A stretch of 64,000 bases of DNA, from assembly GCF_006171285.1 (NCBI RefSeq), contig NZ_CP040889.1, positions 1,674,001-1,738,000 on the forward strand. Direction: 5' to 3'. The translations under genes were made by a program, and so were the position numbers. Positions 57,508 through 64,000 of this stretch are shown piece by piece; position 1 is the stretch's first letter; the number at the start of each line of letters is the position of its first letter. Under the pieces are notes generated by a model that was given only the letters and a program-made list of their open reading frames with translations, did not search any database and was not told the origin of the DNA. The stretch comes from Leclercia adecarboxylata (lineage in GTDB: Bacteria; Pseudomonadota; Gammaproteobacteria; Enterobacterales; Enterobacteriaceae).

Positions 57508-58240
57508 GGCTGAAAGTCCGGGCCAATAAGGGCAATCGCATCGGTACAGATACAATCCACACCCCAGCGCAGCAGTTCGGCTGCACGCTGGGGCTGGTTG
57601 ACGGTATAAACCAGGATATGTAATCCCGCGGCTTTCAGCGCCTCTACCCGCCCTTCATTCAGCAGACGATGGTTCAGGTGAATCGACACGCAGCCCAGCC
57701 GGGTGGTCAGTTCGCGCCAGTCTTCCCGCCACTCGTCCAGCAATAGCCCGCGCGGCAGTTCCGGAGCCGCAGCCTGGGCCGCTTCCAGCGCATCCATTTC
57801 AAACGACGACAGCAGCGGCGGCGTCATGCCTGCCCACAGCTCCCGGGCCGCTAACGCAATCACCTTGCCGGTTAACGGCCCCGTGCCGGTGGTCGGTTTA
57901 ATTTCGATGTTGGCCATCATCCCGTGCTGGCGACAGCGATCGGCCACTTCCGCAAGCAGCGGCAGCGGCTCGCCTGTGAATTCGCCGCTGAACCAGCTTC
58001 CGGCATCCACTTTCAGCAGGTCGCGCCACGGCAGATCCCCCGCCACGCCCCAGCCGTTGCTGGTACGCTCGAGGTTGTCATCATGCAGGAGGAAGATCTC
58101 CCCGTCTTTCGACAGCTTGGCGTCGAACTCGATCATGGTGTGACCGTAGCGTGCGCCGGTGTCGATGGCCGCCAGCGTGTTTTCCGGGGCCAGTTTACCG
58201 CCGCCCCGGTGGGCGACGATGCGGGGATAAGGCCAGTTAC

Positions 58241-58244
<4 letters not shown>
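57504..58244 (-). CDS. ugpQ: Cytoplasmic glycerophosphodiester phosphodiesterase UgpQ
   Basis: 246 residues, GDPD TIM barrel. Catalytic histidines and metal ligands are in [19 protein letters not shown] (residues 9-27) and [25 protein letters not shown] split over two strands, with IEIKP at about 118. It cleaves glycerophosphodiesters brought in by UgpBAEC to glycerol-3-phosphate and an alcohol. It is last in ugpBAECQ, and its start overlaps the ugpC stop (ATGA). Confidence 0.96.
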
Positions 58245-59311
<1,067 letters not shown>

Positions 59312-59312
59312 C

Positions 59313-60158
59313 TTATTTCTCGCTATCGACCAGGCCGCGGACAAACGCACGCTGCATGGCTAAAACAATGACTACGGGTGGGATAAGGGTGAGCAGCATC
59401 GCCGCCATCACCTGGTTCCAGAGGGTGGTGCCTTCGCCGGTGGCGATCATGCCTTTGATGCCCGCCACGGCGGTGCCGAGGTTGACGTCCTGGATAATCA
59501 GCAGCGGCCACAGGTACTGGTTCCAGCCGTAGATAAAGGTGATCACAAACAGCGCCGCGAGGTTGGTTCTCGACAGCGGCAGCACGATGTCGCGGAAGAA
59601 GCGCATCGGTGACGCGCCGTCGATACGCGCGGCCTCAATCAGTTCGTCCGGCAGGGTCATAAAGAACTGGCGGAACAGGAAGGTGGCGGTGGCCGAGGCC
59701 ATCAGCGGCAGGGTTAAGCCCGCATAGCTGTCCAGCATCCCGAGGTTGGCGATCACCTCCACCGTCGGGAAGATACGCACCTCAACCGGCAGCATCAGGG
59801 TGATAAAGATCATCCAGAAAAACAGGTTACGCAGCGGAAAGCGGAACCAGACGATGGCGAAAGCCGAGAGCATCGACACCGTGATTTTGCCGATCGTAAT
59901 GCCCAGCGCCATGATGAAGCTGTTGAGCATCATCAGCCAGAACGGGGCGCTGTTAACGCCGACGCCCTGGGTCCAGATGGTTGCCATGTTCTCGAAAAGA
60001 TGGCCGCCGGGGATAAGCGTCATCGGGGTTTCGAATATGGCGTTGCGATCCAGCGTGGCGGCAACAAAGGCCACGTACAGCGGGAACAGGATGACGACGA
60101 TCCCCAGAATCAGCATGGTGTGGCTGAAAATCGTCAGCCAGCGACGGTTCTCAATCAT
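59313..60158 (-). CDS. ugpE: sn-Glycerol-3-phosphate ABC transporter permease UgpE
   Basis: 281 residues, six membrane helices of the binding-protein-dependent permease type. The cytoplasmic EAA loop is [20 protein letters not shown] (about 185-204), the docking site for UgpC. It overlaps ugpA by ATGA (60155-60158). Confidence 0.96.
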   Translation of the reverse strand: MIENRRWLTIFSHTMLILGIVVILFPLYVAFVAATLDRNAIFETPMTLIPGGHLFENMATIWTQGVGVNSAPFWLMMLNSFIMALGITIGKITVSMLSAFAIVWFRFPLRNLFFWMIFITLMLPVEVRIFPTVEVIANLGMLDSYAGLTLPLMASATATFLFRQFFMTLPDELIEAARIDGASPMRFFRDIVLPLSRTNLAALFVITFIYGWNQYLWPLLIIQDVNLGTAVAGIKGMIATGEGTTLWNQVMAAMLLTLIPPVVIVLAMQRAFVRGLVDSEK

Positions 60159-61042
60159 TGGTAGCGCACCTTACTTTCGACATAGCGGAACTGCACCACC
60201 GTGAGGATGATGACAAGGAACATCAGCACCACCGACTGGGCGGCAGAGGCCGAGAGATCCAGACCGGCAAACCCTTCGCGGTAGATCTTATAGATAAGCG
60301 TGGTGGTCGCCTGCACCGGGCCGCCTGCGGTGGCGGCGTCGATCACCGGGAAGGTGTCGAAGAAGGCGTAGACCAGGTTGACCACCAGCAGGAAGAAACT
60401 CACCGGGGCGATCAGCGGCAGCGCCAGTTTAAAGAAGCGGCGGATCGGGCCTGCGCCGTCAATCGCGGCGGCTTCCACCAGCGAGCGCGGGATGGACTGC
60501 AGCGCGGCAAAGAAGAACAGGAAGTTGTAGCTGATCTGCTTCCATACCGAGGCGAACACGACCAGGAACATCGCCTGGCCGCTGTTCTGGGCGTGGTTCC
60601 AGTCATAGCCGAATTCACCGAGAAAATGGGTGATCAGCCCGCGCCCGGGGTTGAAGAGGAAGATCCACAGCACGGCGGCGACGGCGGGCGCCACGGCGTA
60701 GGGCAGCAGCATCAGGGTCTGATAGAGACGGCTGCCGCGCACCACGTAATCCACCAGCGCGGCGAAAAACAGCGAGGCGATCAGGCCGCTGAAGGTAACC
60801 AGGGTGCTGAACTTGATCGTCGTCCAGAAGGCGTCGATGTAGTAGCTGTCGTGCCACAGGGCAGCGAAATTATCCAGGCCAACAAACTGGCTGGAGAGCC
60901 CGAACGGATCGACGCTCTGCACCGAGTACCACAGCGCTTCGCCCGCAGGCCAGATAAAGAAGATAACGGTGATGACCAGTTGCGGCGCGACCAGCAGGTA
61001 CGGCAGCCAACGGGAACGAAACACCGGACGGGATGAGGACAT
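60155..61042 (-). CDS. ugpA: sn-Glycerol-3-phosphate ABC transporter permease UgpA
   Basis: 295 residues, six membrane helices. The EAA-type loop is [20 protein letters not shown] (about 191-210). With UgpE it forms the membrane channel of the Ugp importer. An 82-bp inverted repeat separates it from ugpB, the only sizeable gap in the operon. Confidence 0.96.
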   Translation of the reverse strand: MSSSRPVFRSRWLPYLLVAPQLVITVIFFIWPAGEALWYSVQSVDPFGLSSQFVGLDNFAALWHDSYYIDAFWTTIKFSTLVTFSGLIASLFFAALVDYVVRGSRLYQTLMLLPYAVAPAVAAVLWIFLFNPGRGLITHFLGEFGYDWNHAQNSGQAMFLVVFASVWKQISYNFLFFFAALQSIPRSLVEAAAIDGAGPIRRFFKLALPLIAPVSFFLLVVNLVYAFFDTFPVIDAATAGGPVQATTTLIYKIYREGFAGLDLSASAAQSVVLMFLVIILTVVQFRYVESKVRYQ

Positions 61043-61062
61043 AGGTTAGCTCAAGTTGGTTT

Positions 61063-61144
61063 CCCCTCACCCTAACCCTCTCCCCATAGGGGAGAGGGAA
61101 CGATTACACCCTCTCCCCTATGGGGAGAGGGCCGGGGTGAGGGG
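61063..61144. repeat. 82-bp family-B inverted repeat inside the ugp operon (ugpB-ugpA gap)
   Basis: The same double palindrome as 55171-55252, differing only in the central spacer (AACGATTACA here, AACTTGAACA there). In ugp mRNA it would fold as a very stable hairpin just after the ugpB stop. Confidence 0.9.
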
Positions 61145-61154
61145 CAGGTTTTAA

Positions 61155-62471
61155 TTACGATTTAGTCGACTGCTCAAAGCGGCGCAGCAGCTGGTTACCA
61201 CGCTCTACAGCCGCATCCAGCGCCTGCTGTGGGGTTTTCTTACCGGTCCATACGCTCTCCAGCTCTTCATCCACGATGGTACGGATCTGCGGCATGTTGC
61301 CCAGGCGCAGGCCTTTGGTGTACGGCAACGGCGGCTTGTTCAGCATCTGGCGCGTGGCGATATCCGCCCCTGGGTTCTTGTCGTAGAAGCCCTGCTCGCG
61401 GGTCAGGTCATAGGCGGCTTTGGTGATCGGCAGGTAGCCGGTCTTCTGGTGCCATTCCGCCGCGTTTTCTGGTTTCGCCAGGAAGTCGAGGAACTCGGCT
61501 ACGCCTTTGTAGGTCTCCTTGTCTTTGCCCTGCATCACCCACAGGCTTGCCCCGCCGATGATGGCGTTCTGCGGCGCGCCTTCAGAATCAGCGTCGTACG
61601 GCATCATCCCCACGCCGTAGTTGAATTTGGCGTAGTGGCGAATATCCGCCAGCGAGCCGGATGAGGCGGTGGTGATGGCGCAGTCGCCGCTGTAGAACTT
61701 CTCGGTGGATTCGTCTTTACGCCCGAAGTAGCTGAAATCGCCCTTCTTGTTTAGTTCTTCCAGCAGGGCGATGTGCTTCACCTGCTCCGGCTTGTTGAAT
61801 TCCAGTACCGCGTTGGTGCCGTTGAAACCGTTGTTTTCGGTCGCCACCGGCTTGCCGTGCCAGGCGCTGAAGTTCTCGATCTGGATCCAGCCCTGCCAGC
61901 CGCTCGCGTAGCCACACTTCATGCCGGCCGCTTTCAGTTTGGCGGTGTACGCCGCCAGATCCTGCCAGGTTTTCGGCGGCTGCTCCGGATCTAAACCGGC
62001 TTTTTTGAAGGCGTCTTTGTTGTAGTACAGCACCGGGGTGGAGCTGTTAAACGGCTGGGAGAGCAGATGGCCGGATTTTGAGTCGGTGTAGTAACCGGAG
62101 ACGGTCGGCACGAACTGGGATTCGTCGAAGTTGATGCCCGCATCTTTAAACACTTCATAGACCGGCTTGATGGCTTTGGAGGCCATCATGGTGGCGGTGC
62201 CCACTTCGTAAACCTGCAGCAGCGCAGGGGCGTTGCCGGTACGGAATGCGGCAATGCCCGCGCTCAGGCTCTGCTCGTAGTTGCCTTTATACACCGGCAC
62301 AATCTTGTAGTCCGGGTGGCTGTCGTTGAAACGTTGCGCCAGGGAGTCAACTTCTTTACCCAACTCCCCTTCCATGGAATGCCAGAACGGAATAGTGGTG
62401 ACGGCCATTGCGTTAGTCGCAAACGCCAGACCCATTGCCAGACCCAAAGCTGTGTGTCGTAACGATGTCAT
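61155..62471 (-). CDS. ugpB: sn-Glycerol-3-phosphate-binding periplasmic protein UgpB
   Basis: 438 residues from ATG 62471, with AGAGA seven bases upstream; the ATG two codons earlier abuts that site. The signal peptide [20 protein letters not shown] ends at AMA before [10 protein letters not shown]. It is a family-1 solute-binding protein; ligand-contact stretches include [14 protein letters not shown] and [10 protein letters not shown]. It captures glycerol-3-phosphate and glycerophosphodiesters in the periplasm. It is first in ugpBAECQ under a run of Pho-box half-sites, so phosphate starvation should induce it. Confidence 0.97.
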   Translation of the reverse strand: MTSLRHTALGLAMGLAFATNAMAVTTIPFWHSMEGELGKEVDSLAQRFNDSHPDYKIVPVYKGNYEQSLSAGIAAFRTGNAPALLQVYEVGTATMMASKAIKPVYEVFKDAGINFDESQFVPTVSGYYTDSKSGHLLSQPFNSSTPVLYYNKDAFKKAGLDPEQPPKTWQDLAAYTAKLKAAGMKCGYASGWQGWIQIENFSAWHGKPVATENNGFNGTNAVLEFNKPEQVKHIALLEELNKKGDFSYFGRKDESTEKFYSGDCAITTASSGSLADIRHYAKFNYGVGMMPYDADSEGAPQNAIIGGASLWVMQGKDKETYKGVAEFLDFLAKPENAAEWHQKTGYLPITKAAYDLTREQGFYDKNPGADIATRQMLNKPPLPYTKGLRLGNMPQIRTIVDEELESVWTGKKTPQQALDAAVERGNQLLRRFEQSTKS

Positions 62472-62544
62472 TGTCATCTCTCTTATTGTGCCGGATGCGC
62501 GATATCACGCGTTTTGTGCTCGCGAGGTAACATGACATGCTCGA

Positions 62545-62584
62545 ATTACAGAAAAATAACTTTTTGTTTACAGAGAGATGACAG
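62545..62584 (-). promoter_or_regulatory. Pho-box array upstream of ugpB
   Basis: Minus-strand heptamers in 11-bp register: CTGTCAT (62578-62584, perfect), CTGTAAA (62567-62573), AAGTTAT (62556-62562, weak) and CTGTAAT (62545-62551). This is the PhoB direct-repeat pattern. Confidence 0.7.
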
Positions 62585-62635
62585 CAAGGCGTCAGGGGGA
62601 TGATGGAAATATGAAAAAGTTGGGTGCGGTCGGTT

Positions 62636-62714
62636 GCCCTCACCCCGGCCCTCTCCCACAGGGAGAGGGTGCAAACATTAAAAAAGGCAACTTGCGTTGC
62701 CTTTTTGCTTTTAC
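62636..62714. repeat. 79-bp palindrome-plus-terminator block, copy 2 (livF 3' end)
   Basis: 77 of 79 bases equal the block at 35411-35489, without gaps. It ends directly at the livF stop codon. Confidence 0.85.
62680..62706. terminator. livF terminator
   Basis: AAAAAGGCAAC, loop TTGC, GTTGCCTTTTT; followed on the minus strand by further T. It ends the liv operon before the ugpB promoter. Confidence 0.85.
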
Positions 62715-63428
62715 CTACCCGCCCAGGTACGCACTCCGCACCGCTTCGTTCGCCAGCAGCGCGTCGCCGGTGTCTTCCAGCACCACGCGACCGTTCTCCA
62801 GCACGTAGCCGCGATCCGCGAGCTTCAGCGCCTGGTTGGCGTTCTGCTCCACGAGGAAGATGGTCATCCCTTCGCTACGCAACTGCTCGATGGTGTCGAA
62901 GATCTGCTGAATGATGATTGGCGCCAGCCCGAGGGACGGTTCGTCGAGCAGCAGCAGGCGCGGCTGGCTCATCAGCGCACGGCCAATGGCCAGCATCTGC
63001 TGTTCACCGCCGGACATGGTGCCCGCTCGCTGAATACGACGCTCAAACAGACGCGGGAACAGGTCATACACGCGCTTGATGCGGGTCTGGAACTGCTCGC
63101 GCTCGGCAAAGAAACCGCCCATCGCCAGGTTCTCTTCCACCGTCATGCGGGAGAAGACGCGACGCCCTTCCGGGACAATCGCCACTGCTTCACGCATGAT
63201 TCTGGCGGTCTGCCAGTCGGTGATGTCTTTACCATCAAAAACGATACGCCCGCTGGTGGCGCGCGGATCGCCGCACAGGGTGCCGAGCAGGGTGGTTTTC
63301 CCCGCGCCGTTGGCCCCAATCAGGGTGACGATCTCCCCCTGGTTGATGTGCAGGCTGACGTCGTGCAGCGCCTGGATCTTGCCGTAGTGGGCATTAACCT
63401 TGTCAAAAGATAACATCGCTTTTTCCAT
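62715..63428 (-). CDS. livF: Branched-chain amino acid ABC transporter ATPase LivF
   Basis: 237 residues from ATG 63428 (MEKAMLSFDKVNAHYGKIQ). Walker A GANGAGKTT, signature MSGGEQQMLAIGRA, Walker B LLLLDEPSLGL and the switch FLVEQNANQAL are all intact. It energises import of leucine, isoleucine and valine with LivG, LivH and LivM. Its start lies one base after the livG stop, so the two are coupled; it is last in the operon and followed by a strong terminator. Confidence 0.96.
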   Translation of the reverse strand: MEKAMLSFDKVNAHYGKIQALHDVSLHINQGEIVTLIGANGAGKTTLLGTLCGDPRATSGRIVFDGKDITDWQTARIMREAVAIVPEGRRVFSRMTVEENLAMGGFFAEREQFQTRIKRVYDLFPRLFERRIQRAGTMSGGEQQMLAIGRALMSQPRLLLLDEPSLGLAPIIIQQIFDTIEQLRSEGMTIFLVEQNANQALKLADRGYVLENGRVVLEDTGDALLANEAVRSAYLGG

Positions 63429-63429
63429 C

Positions 63430-64000
63430 TTATGCCTCACCCAGATAAGCGCGGATCACGTCCGGGTTGTTGCGGATCTCTTCCGGCGTCCCGTTCGCCA
63501 GCGGCGTGCCCTGGTTCACCACGTAAATACGATCCGAAATGCCCATCACCAGCTTCATATCATGCTCAATCAGCAGGATGGTGGTGTCGTGATGGTTACG
63601 CAGCTCGACAATCAGCTCGTCCAGCTCTTTGGTCTCTTTCGGGTTAAGCCCTGCCGCCGGTTCGTCGAGCATCAGGATCTCCGGCTGAGTCACCATGCAG
63701 CGGATAATCTCCAGACGACGCTGGTCACCGTAGGCCAGGTTGCTGGCCTGACGGTTAGCGTGCTGCAGCAGGCCGATACGGTCGAGCCAGGTGGCGGCGC
63801 GATCTAAAGCTTCATCCTGGGCACGGCGAAACGCCGGGGTTTTCAGCAGGCCGGAGAAGAGCCCGGTTTTCAGCTGCTGATGTTGCGCCACCAGCAGGTT
63901 CTCGATCACCGTCATCTCGCGGAACAGACGCACGTGCTGGAAGGTACGCACCACGCCCATGCGGGCAATCTGCTGGCCCGGCAGCCCTTCCAGGTGCTGG
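63430..64000 (-). CDS. livG: Branched-chain amino acid ABC transporter ATPase LivG (partial, N-terminus beyond window)
   Basis: The C-terminal 190 or so codons are present. The frame stays open to the right edge (QHLEGLPGQQIARMGVVRTF), so the ATG in MGVVRTF is internal, not the start. Seen: Q-loop RTFQHVRLFREM, a signature region around LAYGDQRRLEIIRCM, Walker B ILMLDEPAAGLNP and switch LLIEHDMKLVMGI. Walker A lies outside the window. It pairs with LivF in the Liv importer. Confidence 0.95.
   Translation of the reverse strand, partial: QHLEGLPGQQIARMGVVRTFQHVRLFREMTVIENLLVAQHQQLKTGLFSGLLKTPAFRRAQDEALDRAATWLDRIGLLQHANRQASNLAYGDQRRLEIIRCMVTQPEILMLDEPAAGLNPKETKELDELIVELRNHHDTTILLIEHDMKLVMGISDRIYVVNQGTPLANGTPEEIRNNPDVIRAYLGEA

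Overview
This looks like a chromosomal segment of an Enterobacteriaceae member close to Enterobacter, Lelliottia or Leclercia. Gene content and order follow the E. coli/Salmonella block from hofM-mrcA to ugp-liv almost gene for gene, protein lengths match their E. coli counterparts, base composition is GC-rich, and REP-type palindromes sit at many gene ends. The genus call is inference: I recognised families and synteny from memory and ran no search.

Layout, left to right. (1) 1-9009: hofN (cut by the window edge) and hofM, divergent from mrcA (PBP1A); then nudE, igaA, and the yrfG-hslR-hslO cluster. (2) 9388-16268: pckA, the ompR-envZ osmosensing operon, greB and yhgF/tex. (3) 16595-21967: feoABC ferrous iron uptake, a small BhsA-like secreted protein, bioH, gntX, nfuA. 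(4) 22268-31510: gntT, malPQ and the activator malT. The rtcBA/rtcR genes found beside malT in E. coli K-12 are absent. (5) 31592-35302: glpEGR and glpD. (6) 35486-46980: the glycogen cluster glgBXCAP, asd and yhgN. (7) 46981-48693: an accessory insert between yhgN and gntU. (8) 48694-55170: gntU, gntK, gntR, yhhW, yhhX, a bactofilin-like gene, the small RNA ryhB and yhhY. (9) 55259-64000: ggt, yhhA, ugpBAECQ, livF and livG (cut by the window edge).

Most of the window is core metabolism. Gluconate genes occur at two separate places (gntT, and gntRKU), and both carry matching GntR operators. Maltodextrin use (malPQ/malT), glycogen turnover (glg) and glycerol-3-phosphate use (glp, ugp) are adjacent and connect through glucose-1-phosphate and glycerol-3-phosphate. 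Iron control appears twice: feo, and the Fur-controlled RNA RyhB.

The most unusual part is 46981-48693. On the minus strand a promoter-like sequence is followed by a motif (A), a 76-nt RNA closed by a 14-bp stem that carries the complement of that motif (B), a second copy of the motif (C), and a 148-codon gene. This A-B-C layout is that of the satellite phage P4 immunity region (CI RNA) and the related C4 antisense RNAs. No integrase, primase or capsid-related gene is present, so it looks like an orphan immunity cassette. Next to it lie two almost identical 345-bp, hairpin-rich direct repeats of unknown function. Two other repeat families stand out: an 82-bp inverted repeat present at yhhY/ggt and inside the ugp operon, and a 79-bp palindrome-plus-terminator block present at the 3' ends of both glgP and livF.
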